Shown: one piece after another, positions 30,553-39,081 of the stretch
Layout of the letters: each line of letters begins with the position of its first letter
How positions within the stretch are numbered: position 1 is the stretch's first letter
Source: Neisseria lactamica
GTDB lineage: Bacteria > Pseudomonadota > Gammaproteobacteria > Burkholderiales > Neisseriaceae
Reading direction: 5' to 3'
NCBI GenBank assembly: GCA_001067655.1
Contig: JUNU01000292.1
Span: 1 to 40,561 of the forward strand
DNA: 40,561 bases
Translations under genes and position numbers: made by a program
Notes under the pieces: model-generated
Told to the model about the DNA's origin: nothing
The model's input: the letters and a program-made list of their open reading frames with translations, nothing else
Databases searched by the model: none

Positions 30553-30605
30553 GGGTTTGAAACACTTATGCTCTTTAAATGCAGTCAAAAACGAGAAAAT
30601 GACAG
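30553..30605 (+). promoter_or_regulatory. Candidate late promoter upstream of gp46
   Basis: GGGTTTGAAACA (30553..30564), CTCTTT (30571..30576) and AAAATGACAG (30596..30605) occur in the same order and with exactly the same gaps (6 and 19 bases) as upstream of I. The block set begins six bases after the gp45 terminator and ends one base before the gp46 ATG. A sigma70 -10 box is not obvious, as expected for an activator-dependent promoter. Confidence 0.5.
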
Positions 30606-30606
30606 C

Positions 30607-30954
30607 ATGGACAAACAACTAGACCCAAACAGCGGCGACTATACAGGCCGCATGACCGATAACCTGCAAAACGCAGTTTATATCCGCCTACTGACGCCGT
30701 TGGGCAGCTGGTGGGCGGATAAAACGGTCGGCTCATTGTTGTATCTGTTGCAACGTGAGAAAGACTTGGAACGGGTCAGTCTGTTGGCAGAGCAGTACGC
30801 ATCAGAGGCGTTACAGCCCATTGTGGATAGCGGCAGAGCAGACAACATTACCGTCAAAGCAGGGCAGCCGCGAAACGGCAGCCTGATACTGAGCATCCGT
30901 GTAGAGACTGCAACAGGCGCGTTCGATTACAGCCATAAAGTCCCTCTGATTTAA
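30607..30954 (+). CDS. Baseplate protein gp46 (GP46 family, W-like)
   Basis: This 115-residue protein matches the Mu GP46 family, related to gp25/W wedge proteins: YIRLLTPLGSWWADKTVGSLLY and VKAGQPRNGSLILSIRVET. It helps attach the sheath to the baseplate. I prefer the ATG at 30607; the upstream ATG (30568) lies inside the promoter-like element. Confidence 0.88.
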   Translation: MDKQLDPNSGDYTGRMTDNLQNAVYIRLLTPLGSWWADKTVGSLLYLLQREKDLERVSLLAEQYASEALQPIVDSGRADNITVKAGQPRNGSLILSIRVETATGAFDYSHKVPLI

Positions 30955-30979
30955 AACCGATTTAAAAGGCAATTATCAA

Positions 30980-32032
30980 GTGTTTAAAACCCCGACATTC
31001 GAACAGATACGCGACACGATTCTGCGCGATACCAAGAGTATTTGGCCGTCGGCAGATGTCAGCGAGGACAGTGACCACTTTGTCCACGCCAGCCGTCTTG
31101 CAAGCTGCGCGATGGGGCAATACGCACATCAACATTGGATAGCCCGTCAAATATTTCCAGATACGGCGGACAGCGATTATTTGGAACGACACGCCGCCAT
31201 GCGCGGTATTTATCGTCGAAACCCGACAACCGCGACGGGCGAAGCAAAACTGACGGGTATTGCAGGCAGCCAAATCGCTGCAGGCCTGCAAATCAGAGCA
31301 GGAAGCAGGCTCTATCAAGTCAGATTCGCGGGCGAAATCAGTGCGAACGGTGTGGGCAGGGTCAGAATCATGGCCTTGGAATCTGGTGCAGCGGCGAATA
31401 CGAACGAAACCTCTGCCGAAATGATGGCCGCGCCGATTGGCGTGTCATCCGACTGTACCGTGTCAGCCGAGGGAGGGACAGACGGCGAAAGTGACGCATC
31501 TCTGTTGGCAAGATTGCTTGAAATCCTGCGCAGACCGCCTGCCGGTGGCAATAAATACGATTACCGCAACTGGGCATTGAGTGTTGATGGAGTGACCGCC
31601 GCTTATGTGCATCCATTGCGCCGAGGTTTGGGTACGGTAGACGTGGTCATTACATCTGAAAACGGTCTGCCGTCCGATGAAACCATTAAGAAGGTACAGG
31701 ACTACATCGACGATGTGCGCCCAGTCACGGCTAAGAATGTGGCCGTACTCAAGCCTGATATCACAGCATTGACTGTGGAAATGCAGGTCAAGGTTGATGG
31801 CGTAGCATTGGAATCAGTTAAAGAGCGAATCAAAGTCGCTCTGACAGAGTATTTCGACAGTTTGATACCGGGCGACAGCGTGATTGTGTCGAAGATTGAG
31901 GCAGCAATCAGCAATACCGATGGCGTGATTGACCGAAAACTGGTCTCTCCGGCTGCGAATTTGGCAGCAGACACATCAAACAAGGTCGAATGGTACAAGC
32001 TCGGCAATTTAGTTATCACAAAGATGGTGTGA
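30980..32032 (+). CDS. Baseplate wedge protein gp47 (J-like)
   Basis: This 350-residue protein is of the baseplate J family. Features are the N-terminal FKTPTFEQIRDTILRD, DYLERHAAMRGIYR, AEGGTDGESDASLLARLLEILRRPP and DVVITSENGLPSDE. It starts at GTG 30980, with AAAAGGCAATTATCAA upstream. The length is as in Mu gp47. Confidence 0.93.
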   Translation: MFKTPTFEQIRDTILRDTKSIWPSADVSEDSDHFVHASRLASCAMGQYAHQHWIARQIFPDTADSDYLERHAAMRGIYRRNPTTATGEAKLTGIAGSQIAAGLQIRAGSRLYQVRFAGEISANGVGRVRIMALESGAAANTNETSAEMMAAPIGVSSDCTVSAEGGTDGESDASLLARLLEILRRPPAGGNKYDYRNWALSVDGVTAAYVHPLRRGLGTVDVVITSENGLPSDETIKKVQDYIDDVRPVTAKNVAVLKPDITALTVEMQVKVDGVALESVKERIKVALTEYFDSLIPGDSVIVSKIEAAISNTDGVIDRKLVSPAANLAADTSNKVEWYKLGNLVITKMV

Positions 32033-32033
32033 C

Positions 32034-32597
32034 ATGGGATATAGAGAGACCTTATTAGGGCTATTGCCTCCCGTGTCATACGCCCGCACCGCGCCGCGTA
32101 TCCGCGCGCAGGCGCAGATTGACGGTAAAGCCTTGGAGGAGGTTCAGGAACACGGCTTGACGGTTACCAATGCAATCAACCCAGCGACATCGGGCGATAT
32201 GTTACTGGACTGGGAGCGTGTCTTGGGGCTAATTCCAGACGGCAAAACACGGCAAGAGCGAATACTTGCCGTGCTCGCAAAGCTTAATGAGACAGGCGGG
32301 CTGTCAATACCTTATTTCGTCCAACTCGCAGCTGCTGCGGGCTATCAGATACAGATTACCGAACCACAGCCCTTCCGTGCAGGGGTAAACAGAGTTGGCG
32401 ACCGGCTCGGCCACGAAGATGTGATTTATGTGTGGCGCGTGAATATTAAAAACGGCAACAACCACATTTATCAATTTCGTGCGGGGGTTTCAACGGCTGG
32501 CGAACGGTTGAGTGGCTACGGTGACGCGTTTATCGAACGTGTTATCCAAGATTTAAAACCTGCACATACAGATGTGCATTTCACTTATGAGAGGTAG
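32034..32597 (+). CDS. Baseplate protein gp48 (DUF2313)
   Basis: This 187-residue protein of the DUF2313 family (Mu gp48) links wedge to fibres. YRETLLGLLPPVSY at the start and LDWERVLGLIPDGKTRQERILAVLAKL are diagnostic. It begins one base after the gp47 stop and ends two bases before the fibre start. Confidence 0.92.
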   Translation: MGYRETLLGLLPPVSYARTAPRIRAQAQIDGKALEEVQEHGLTVTNAINPATSGDMLLDWERVLGLIPDGKTRQERILAVLAKLNETGGLSIPYFVQLAAAAGYQIQITEPQPFRAGVNRVGDRLGHEDVIYVWRVNIKNGNNHIYQFRAGVSTAGERLSGYGDAFIERVIQDLKPAHTDVHFTYER

Positions 32598-32599
32598 CG

Positions 32600-33685
32600 A
32601 TGTATCCAATTGAGACATCGGACAAGCTGTTTCGTGACGGCAACGGCACCAGCGAACTGGGAACAGTTCTTCCTGCATGGTGGTTAAACCAAGTTCAGGC
32701 GGAATTAATAGGCATTTTGGAAGCGGCGAAATTGTCGCCTGAGAAAAACAATCAGAACCAAGTCCGTCGAGCCATTGAAAAACTGATCGGTGACGAAGTT
32801 GGCAAAATCCAAGAGGCAAATAATCAGGCTGACGGCGGTAATGTCAAAACGACAGGTAATCAAAACGTCAATGGTATGAAAACGTTCCTTGCTGAATTCA
32901 ACGCTGCCAAGGGATTGTCTGTATCTGATACCAAAGCCTTATTGGACGGCGGAAATGTACTTAACTTAGGCGCAAATGCCGATGGTGGTTACCTGTTCAA
33001 CAAGAAATCAGGTAAAGAATTGCGCCTTGCCAACAATGGGAGCCTGTTATACGACGGTGCGATTGTCTTATCAAACCGCAGTTTATCCCAAAACCCAAAC
33101 GATACCGGCGCGGCAACCATCCCGTCATCCTTTGCCCTTTCCAAGGCTTTATCAGACACCGTTCGACGTGGCGGCTCTGTCGGATTGGGCGGCAGAAATC
33201 ACGAAATCTCTATCGGCTGGGATACGCCGGGCTTAATTGCCAAAGTCGACCAAACTATTCTGAATGTTGGTCTGCCTGCCGGTTCTATTGCCTTTTTCGC
33301 ACATGGGACTCCGCCCTTTGGCTGGCTGAAAGCCAATGGCGCAGATGTGTCGCGTACCAATTTTAGCGGGCTGTTTGCTGCAATCGGTACCAGTTATGGA
33401 GCCGGTGACGGTCGCACGACGTTCAAGTTGCCCGATCTACGTGGGGTATTCCTGCGTGTATGGGATGACGGGCGTGGTGTGGATGCCGGCCGTGCATTGG
33501 GGTCGTGGCAGAACGACGAAATCAGAGAGCATAGCCACAGTATTGGTGTGACTACTTCGGCAGACACGGATAGGGGGAACAACCCATCTACTGTTTCTGT
33601 CGACAACCCAGGTCAGACCGGCAGCTATGGTGGCAGCGAAACTCGACCAGTCAATATCGCATTGATGGCCTGCATCAAGATTTAA
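32600..33685 (+). CDS. Tail fibre protein with collar domain
   Basis: This 361-residue protein binds the host surface. The N-terminal ~60 residues attach to the baseplate (MYPIETSDKLFRDGNGTSELG, LPAWWLNQVQAELIGIL). Repetitive strands fill the centre. A phage collar domain spans about 226-300 (PPFGWLKANG, FKLPDLRGVFLRVWDDGRG). The end (RPVNIALMACIKI) is typical of collar fibres. GAGAGGTAGCG precedes the ATG. Confidence 0.9.
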   Translation: MYPIETSDKLFRDGNGTSELGTVLPAWWLNQVQAELIGILEAAKLSPEKNNQNQVRRAIEKLIGDEVGKIQEANNQADGGNVKTTGNQNVNGMKTFLAEFNAAKGLSVSDTKALLDGGNVLNLGANADGGYLFNKKSGKELRLANNGSLLYDGAIVLSNRSLSQNPNDTGAATIPSSFALSKALSDTVRRGGSVGLGGRNHEISIGWDTPGLIAKVDQTILNVGLPAGSIAFFAHGTPPFGWLKANGADVSRTNFSGLFAAIGTSYGAGDGRTTFKLPDLRGVFLRVWDDGRGVDAGRALGSWQNDEIREHSHSIGVTTSADTDRGNNPSTVSVDNPGQTGSYGGSETRPVNIALMACIKI

Positions 33686-33713
33686 AGATCGTCTGAAAGA
33701 GAAAGGTAAAAAT

Positions 33714-34451
33714 ATGAATCAAATCAATTGGGAAAAAACTGTTTGCCGTGTAGACGACAACAATATTTTTATCGGTACGGACACTGCCGAACTGAATATT
33801 TACAGTAAAGACGGCAGCTACATCATCCCGGGGGGGTGTATTGATGCCGATGCGCCGGAAGTGCCTGCTGATATGGCTGCCCAATGGAATGGCAATAGCT
33901 GGGAAATGGTCGCCGACTACCGTGGCAAAACAGCCTACCGTAAAGACAACGCTGAGGAAGTCATTATCGAGCAAGCAGGCGAGATTCCAGCCGACCTTAC
34001 ACTGCTTAAACCGCAATCTCCTTATGTAGTTTGGTCTGGCGATCAATGGGTTATTGATGAATCCCGTAAAGAGGCGGAAGAAAAAGCCGCGTTAGATAAA
34101 GCCAAAGCAAATGTACTGGCTCGAGTTAACGAACTGGCACAACAAACCGTTGTTACCCGTTCCGGTGCCGATTCCTTGCCTGATTTTGAGGTTCAAAGTT
34201 GGTCGGTCCAGGCAGCCGAAGCCCGCGCTTGGGATGTGGATAAATCCACCGCTACGCCAGTATTGGACGCTATTGCCGCCGCGCGCGGTATTAATTCGGA
34301 CGACTTGAAAGAAACTGTGTTGCGCAAGTGTCGTGCTTACGATGAATTGGTGGCAACCGTTGCCGGTCGCCGTCAGGCTGTGCAGGCGCAAATTGAAGCG
34401 GCTAAAAGTCTGGACGAATTAAACGGCGTTTCCGTCGATTTTAATGTCTGA
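33714..34451 (+). CDS. Tail fibre assembly protein with G7 tract
   Basis: This 245-residue protein resembles caudoviral tail fibre assembly proteins, chaperones that fold the fibre encoded just upstream. It has SYIIPGGCIDADAPE early and a helical C-terminal DUF4376-like region (about 135-240; EAEEKAALDKAKANVLARVNELA, DEATAV-like segments). A tract of seven G (33830..33836) lies at codons for Pro-Gly-Gly. GAAAGGTAAAAAT is the ribosome site. Confidence 0.8.
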   Translation: MNQINWEKTVCRVDDNNIFIGTDTAELNIYSKDGSYIIPGGCIDADAPEVPADMAAQWNGNSWEMVADYRGKTAYRKDNAEEVIIEQAGEIPADLTLLKPQSPYVVWSGDQWVIDESRKEAEEKAALDKAKANVLARVNELAQQTVVTRSGADSLPDFEVQSWSVQAAEARAWDVDKSTATPVLDAIAAARGINSDDLKETVLRKCRAYDELVATVAGRRQAVQAQIEAAKSLDELNGVSVDFNV

Positions 34452-34459
34452 GGTTCGCC

Positions 34460-34804
34460 ATGTTGCCCATCAACCGTGTTGATTTTGCCGTGAAGCGTGG
34501 CACAACGTCACCGATAACATTCGTGATTGTAGATGGAAAAGGCTATGTACATCCCTCTCTTAAGCATTTGGATTCGGCGACATTGGTCATCACACCAACC
34601 AGCGGGGATGCAGTTAAAGTCCCATTGACCGTCAAGCCCAACACAATCAATTCAGACGGCGGCGTCGGCACGGTTTTAACAGCCGAGCAGACGACGGCTT
34701 GGACATGGCGTTGGGCGCGATATGAAGTACAGGTTGAAATTAAGGGCATCCGCTCTGTGGTTTATGAGGGGAATTTGAACCTTGAGAATAATTTAGGAGT
34801 TTAA
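34460..34804 (+). CDS. Small beta-rich protein in the fibre cassette, unknown
   Basis: This 114-residue protein is predicted to be mostly beta strand (INRVDFAVKRGTTSPITFVIVDG, then ATLVITPTSGDAVKVPLTV and YEVQVEIKGIRSVVYEGNL). It resembles immunoglobulin-like or baseplate-upper-protein N-terminal domains in general form. It lies two bases before the proline-repeat gene, so it may be an adaptor for the following fibre parts. This is inference only. Confidence 0.6.
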   Translation: MLPINRVDFAVKRGTTSPITFVIVDGKGYVHPSLKHLDSATLVITPTSGDAVKVPLTVKPNTINSDGGVGTVLTAEQTTAWTWRWARYEVQVEIKGIRSVVYEGNLNLENNLGV

Positions 34805-34806
34805 AC

Positions 34807-35529
34807 ATGGCCGAAATCAAGGGCGGTATTACCGTCACCGGCAACAGTGTCGATACGATGCCCGTCATCTTGGATGGTAGGCAAAGCCTTTATGAAGAGG
34901 CAATTGAGAAAGGCACCATTCCTAGAGATACCACTTACGAAAAATTCTTGGAGCTTTTAGCAGTCAAGCCTTCGGAGATCAGTCAGGCAGTTAAAGATGC
35001 AGTGGACAAACAGTTAGATAAGGCGGTCAAGGTTGCTGTTGATGCCAATCTGGAAACTGCGGTCAATAACGCTGTGGATACGGCGGTAGACACTGCGGTA
35101 GGTAAGGCGGTCGCGGCTGCGGTTTCTGCTGCTATTGCCAAACTCGAAGCAAATCGACCAAGTAACCCTGCACCAACACAGCCTGCACCAACGCAGCCTG
35201 CACCAACGCAGCCAGCACCAGCGCAACCTGCACCAACACAACCTGCGCCAACACAACCTGCGCCAACACAACCTGCACCAGCGCAACCTACACCAGTGCA
35301 ACCTGTACCAGCGCAACCTGTACCAGCGCAACCTGCACCAACACAACCTGCGCCAACACAACCTGCACCAGCGCAACCTGCACCAGCACAACCTGCACCA
35401 GCACAACCTGCACCAGCACAACCTACACCAGCACAACCTACACCAACACAACCGGCGGCGGACAATAGTGGGGTTAGCGACGATGCGTTGGCGGATATCC
35501 TGAAAGACTTGGGTGAAACAAATGGCTAA
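34807..35529 (+). CDS. Proline-rich pentapeptide-repeat protein in the fibre cassette
   Basis: This is a 240-residue protein. The first ~60 residues form a small domain (MAEIKGGITVTGNSVDTMPVI). A long Ala/Val/Asp helix follows, with a dense heptad or 11-residue pattern (about 60-117). Next come 19 tandem PAPTQ-type units (residues 121-215) and a short acidic end. The layout suggests a trimeric coiled-coil stalk with a stiff polyproline spacer, that is, a fibre shaft or linker. The gene overlaps the spike gene by 8 bases, so the two are coupled. Other frames across the repeat are open only because of its composition. Confidence 0.7.
   Translation: MAEIKGGITVTGNSVDTMPVILDGRQSLYEEAIEKGTIPRDTTYEKFLELLAVKPSEISQAVKDAVDKQLDKAVKVAVDANLETAVNNAVDTAVDTAVGKAVAAAVSAAIAKLEANRPSNPAPTQPAPTQPAPTQPAPAQPAPTQPAPTQPAPTQPAPAQPTPVQPVPAQPVPAQPAPTQPAPTQPAPAQPAPAQPAPAQPAPAQPTPAQPTPTQPAADNSGVSDDALADILKDLGETNG
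35167..35451 (+). repeat. 19 tandem 15-bp repeats
   Basis: Units of the form CCTGCACCAACACAA, with variants at a few positions, encode P-[ATV]-P-[ATV]-Q. The unit length is a multiple of three, so copy-number change would lengthen or shorten the protein without breaking the frame. Confidence 0.9.
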
Positions 35530-38500
35530 AGAATTAAATAATTTAGAAAAAGCGTTATCGGCGATTGCCAAAAATACGAAGGTGGCAAAGGATAATGCGG
35601 CTGAGGCGAAAGAAATGGCTGCTCCTGCCAAAATCGCAACCGCTGTAAACAGCGCGCTATCCGAAGTTGAGACTGCTGCCAAAGTGGCGACGTTGCAAGC
35701 CAAGCACGAAACAGGTATGAAGCTGGCGGTCGAGCGCGGCGTGTACTACCTGGAAGATGCGCTGACTGAAGAATTGCGCGAAAAAGTCTTGTCTGGCTTC
35801 TTCAAAACCAATAAACAGACTCCTACCGAGGCTGCTGTAATCAGCCGTGCCGTTACCGAATACATCGACCGTATCCCCAATGGGTCATATATTACCGCTC
35901 GTCAGGGTTCGGTTTTCAGCGTCGATAAAAATGTGGGTTATAAGCCTGACGTTTTTGGTGCGGACGGTCGAAAAGTCACGGTCGGAGGTATGACTCTGAC
36001 TATTGACGGCGCGCAGCCGTGTATCTATATCCGCAATAAGTCTAATTGTTTCTTCGATTTCCGCGGTGTCATGTTTATTGCCGAATCCTTTGGCGTCAAC
36101 GTGTTCGAGATGGATGGCGGCGAAGGTAACGTTATTATGCATGGCGGTGTTATCCGTACCCGCCGTTGGATGGAAAAAGGCTATGTCGGCGGGCGTCAGG
36201 GGTTGTTCTCGCCGATTGATGGCTGGACGCCCGAAAACCCGCATATCGGCTATGGATATGCGGACAAGGGGTTGTATGACTTAGGTTTTAATACCACTCG
36301 TCTTATGCATGATCTCGCCCGTTACCGTAACAATGCTGCTCAGGTGCAAGATGTCAAAAAACCTGATGATTTGACATGGGCAAAAATCAAAGAATATGAA
36401 CGTCAACAGTCAAGAAAAGTTGATTTGGGCGTTGGCGGCCATTGGAACGCTGACGGCACGAAAAATGAATTCCCGCAGGAAGACGGGAGCGTATCTGAGA
36501 AGTGGGGTAAATGGAGCGGCGGTCAGCGTGGGTCTTCGGCTAATGGCTGGTTGATTTATGATGTTTACCACTTGTTCGTCTGGGATTTTGATGTTCGCGG
36601 GATGACCGGTAGTGCAATACAGTTTGGTCTTTATTCTACCCGAGATTGTCGTGACGTTAGTGGCGGCGATATTGATACCGCAATCCGCGAGAAAATGGTT
36701 TGCTACGACTGCAAGGTTTACGGCGGCTTCATGTCTGACAACTATATCGGCGGCATTGGCGTTGTCCGTGGTGTCGGCATTACTGTCGAGGGCATGAACT
36801 GTCTGCAAGGCCGTGTCGGACATCCGGATGCTTCGGTCGAGCATTCCCGCGACAACAGTCAAGTTACCGTTGACCCGGGCTATTGGTTGTGGACAAGCCG
36901 ATACCTGCCGCAAATTGGTATCCGCTTCATCAACAACCACTTCGGTTTCGCTGCGCGTAAAGTTGCTGATGCACATACTGGCAACAATATCCAAATTATC
37001 GGCAATAGCGGCTCATGCCTCTACTACGGTACGGGTGTCGTCATCGAGGAAACCTTCGCGCAAGACACCACTAAGGGTGGGCGCGCAGACAATAGCAGCT
37101 TTAAATATCAGGAATCCAATATTGTCATCAAAGACAATGAGTTTATCAGCGGCATGAATGGGATTTTCCTGATTAATGGTGCAACGGGGGTAAAAGCCCG
37201 AAAAGATAAGGATTTGTGGTGGCTGCGTGCCAATATCACTGTCCAAAACAACCGCATTTACGCGCCGCGAGGCGTGCCGTGTAATTTCGGTCACAACCGA
37301 TTCACGATTTCGGACAATTCCTGTACTTTTGCCCTGCCGTTTGGTGAGGCGTTTGGTCTCCGCTATTTGAGCAATATTGCTATTAAAAATGGCGGAACCG
37401 GATACAGTGCGGATACCAAGATTGTGATTACAGGCGGCGGTGAAGGTGCACGCGGCGCGGCGGCAACCTGTACGGTTGAAAATGGTGTGATTACGGGTAT
37501 TCGCATTACCGCCAGCGGTACGAAATATTCCGATGCGAAAAGTCTGAGTATTGAGGCCGTCGATCCAGCCGGAAGCGGTAGCAGTGCAGTATTTGAAGGA
37601 TTTGTGAATGACTCTACTTATGCTTACTTGATAGGTGCAGAAAGTAGATACGGAACAATCGATGGCAGCTATTTTGCGAACAACACCGCTCGAAATGGCC
37701 CTGACGGCAACTATGCCCGCCAGTTTTTAGCGGGCAACCTGACTGGTTGTACCGTTCGGGACAACCGTTTGGATGTGACGCCTTATACCAAGGGGGATAA
37801 GCCTGCGAAGCCTTATATCTCGGATTACGCCTATGTTCATCGTAGCGGTATAGCGAGTCAGGGATTCTATCAAACTGGTACGCATACCGATTGTTGTCAC
37901 GACAACAATAAAACATGGGATCAGCGAACAGGGGTATTTACCGACCATGTTTTCCGTAATACTACGACTGCCAAAGGCACTGCTGAGGCGAATGTCAAAC
38001 TGACGAAAACTGAAGTTCAGGCGCTTATTGATGCCGCCGTTGCAGCGGCTGTTGCCAAGCTGAATAACGGCACGGCGGCTGATACTAAACCTGCCAAACC
38101 TGCCGACTCTCCGAAGGCTGAAGGCGGGGAACAGGCAGCGGCAACGACACCTGCCCAGCCGCCTAAAGCGGAAGGAGATGGTCAGCCTACGACTCAGCCG
38201 CCTGCTGCGCCGCCGAAAGAAACTGAAACGGCAGCCGAATCACCTGCTGCCAAATCTACGACTTCCGTCAAGTTCACGTTTGACGGATTGGCGGCAACGG
38301 CAGCCGAGGCGGTCGGTAGCAACAATACGGCCAAGCTGAAAACCTTGAATAATGCCGAAAGAGCCGGCGAGCCATTAGACTGGGCTGGTGCGTTCGGTGA
38401 AGATGACGGTCATAAAATCATGCGTTCCTTGGTTGCCGGTGAGGGCAAAGGTATTCGATTCATTGAGTCTGAGGGGCTGACTTCTGATGGTTCGTCTGAT

Positions 38501-38896
38501 TCCGCGATTGTTTTCCCGTTCAAGCAGCTTTCGGGCGGCGCCGCGGGTTCGGGGTTCTCAGCAGTCGTCCTGAACGATAGAAGTATTATTAATAATGGCT
38601 TGGTAAGTACAAACGAAGAGGCGGGATTCAAGTTGCGCTCATTCGAGGGTACGACCATCGATGGTAAGCCAATTTCCGCTACTCAGGTGTACTCGTACAA
38701 CAAGTGGTACGTTGCGGTCATCCCTGTCAAAGCAGGTGCTGATAAAGCGTTCAACAAGATTCGTTTCGGTATGAATCATGCCGGGAATTTAGGACGTAAT
38801 GTCATTATCGGCGCAGGTATTGAGTTTGTTCAGGGGGATATCAGCAAAGTTGCCGAAAAAGTCACTGCACTGATGACTGAGTACGGTATCAGTTAA
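35522..38896 (+). CDS. Large spike-like receptor-binding protein with predicted beta-helix
   Basis: This 1124-residue protein is the largest in the phage. An N-terminal helical region (~1-110) is followed by a long segment (about 115-815) rich in short strands, Asn ladders and turns (NCFFDFRGVMFIAES, GNVIMHGGVIRTRR, NIVIKDNEFISGMNGIFL, NITVQNNRIYAPRG), which looks like a right-handed beta-helix as in tailspikes. A helix (TEVQALIDAAVAAAVAKL) and a Pro/Ala/Glu linker (about 852-915) lead to a C-terminal globular domain of about 210 residues. ATG 35522 has GGGTG upstream; GTG 35513 is an alternative. Depolymerase activity is possible but unproven. Confidence 0.75.
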   Translation: MAKELNNLEKALSAIAKNTKVAKDNAAEAKEMAAPAKIATAVNSALSEVETAAKVATLQAKHETGMKLAVERGVYYLEDALTEELREKVLSGFFKTNKQTPTEAAVISRAVTEYIDRIPNGSYITARQGSVFSVDKNVGYKPDVFGADGRKVTVGGMTLTIDGAQPCIYIRNKSNCFFDFRGVMFIAESFGVNVFEMDGGEGNVIMHGGVIRTRRWMEKGYVGGRQGLFSPIDGWTPENPHIGYGYADKGLYDLGFNTTRLMHDLARYRNNAAQVQDVKKPDDLTWAKIKEYERQQSRKVDLGVGGHWNADGTKNEFPQEDGSVSEKWGKWSGGQRGSSANGWLIYDVYHLFVWDFDVRGMTGSAIQFGLYSTRDCRDVSGGDIDTAIREKMVCYDCKVYGGFMSDNYIGGIGVVRGVGITVEGMNCLQGRVGHPDASVEHSRDNSQVTVDPGYWLWTSRYLPQIGIRFINNHFGFAARKVADAHTGNNIQIIGNSGSCLYYGTGVVIEETFAQDTTKGGRADNSSFKYQESNIVIKDNEFISGMNGIFLINGATGVKARKDKDLWWLRANITVQNNRIYAPRGVPCNFGHNRFTISDNSCTFALPFGEAFGLRYLSNIAIKNGGTGYSADTKIVITGGGEGARGAAATCTVENGVITGIRITASGTKYSDAKSLSIEAVDPAGSGSSAVFEGFVNDSTYAYLIGAESRYGTIDGSYFANNTARNGPDGNYARQFLAGNLTGCTVRDNRLDVTPYTKGDKPAKPYISDYAYVHRSGIASQGFYQTGTHTDCCHDNNKTWDQRTGVFTDHVFRNTTTAKGTAEANVKLTKTEVQALIDAAVAAAVAKLNNGTAADTKPAKPADSPKAEGGEQAAATTPAQPPKAEGDGQPTTQPPAAPPKETETAAESPAAKSTTSVKFTFDGLAATAAEAVGSNNTAKLKTLNNAERAGEPLDWAGAFGEDDGHKIMRSLVAGEGKGIRFIESEGLTSDGSSDSAIVFPFKQLSGGAAGSGFSAVVLNDRSIINNGLVSTNEEAGFKLRSFEGTTIDGKPISATQVYSYNKWYVAVIPVKAGADKAFNKIRFGMNHAGNLGRNVIIGAGIEFVQGDISKVAEKVTALMTEYGIS

Positions 38897-38901
38897 GAGA
38901 A

Positions 38902-38929
38902 AAGGTCGTCTGAAATTTCAGACGACCTT
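38902..38929. terminator. Perfect DUS palindrome after the spike gene
   Basis: AAGGTCGTCTGAAA is followed at once by its reverse complement, 14 + 14 bases with no spacer. It closes the late structural operon. No T-run follows, so termination would be imperfect and could feed the com leader. Confidence 0.6.
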
Positions 38930-38958
38930 AGAAAGGAGATTGAAAAAATCAGTGGGAC

Positions 38959-39060
38959 GGCGACGTAGCGGTGCGGGAACACCGCTACGCCAGCCAAGCA
39001 GATAATGCCTGCATTGACTTCTAGGCCGCCTTAGTCTCTAGAGACCGAGGCATTCTATCC
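38959..39060 (+). promoter_or_regulatory. Structured leader of the com-methyltransferase pair
   Basis: This stretch holds two stable hairpins. CGTAGCGGTG (38964..38973) pairs with CACCGCTACG (38980..38989) around CGGGAA. AATGCCT (39004..39010) pairs with AGGCATT (39048..39054) and encloses the palindrome GTCTCTAGAGAC (39034..39045). No T-run follows either. The region ends just before the com ribosome binding site, so it may be a regulatory RNA leader. I see no clear promoter or GATC cluster like that upstream of Mu mom. Confidence 0.45.
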
Positions 39061-39081
39061 GTGATATGGGAGTGAGTGCAA

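Noticed and set aside
35167..35451. Tandem repeats as a CRISPR array
   Set aside because: Units are contiguous 15-mers without spacers and encode a proline-rich peptide in frame.
34983..35703. Long reverse-strand and other-frame ORFs over the proline repeat
   Set aside because: They exist only because a 15-bp repeat leaves all frames open; they overlap a coupled gene and have no ribosome sites.
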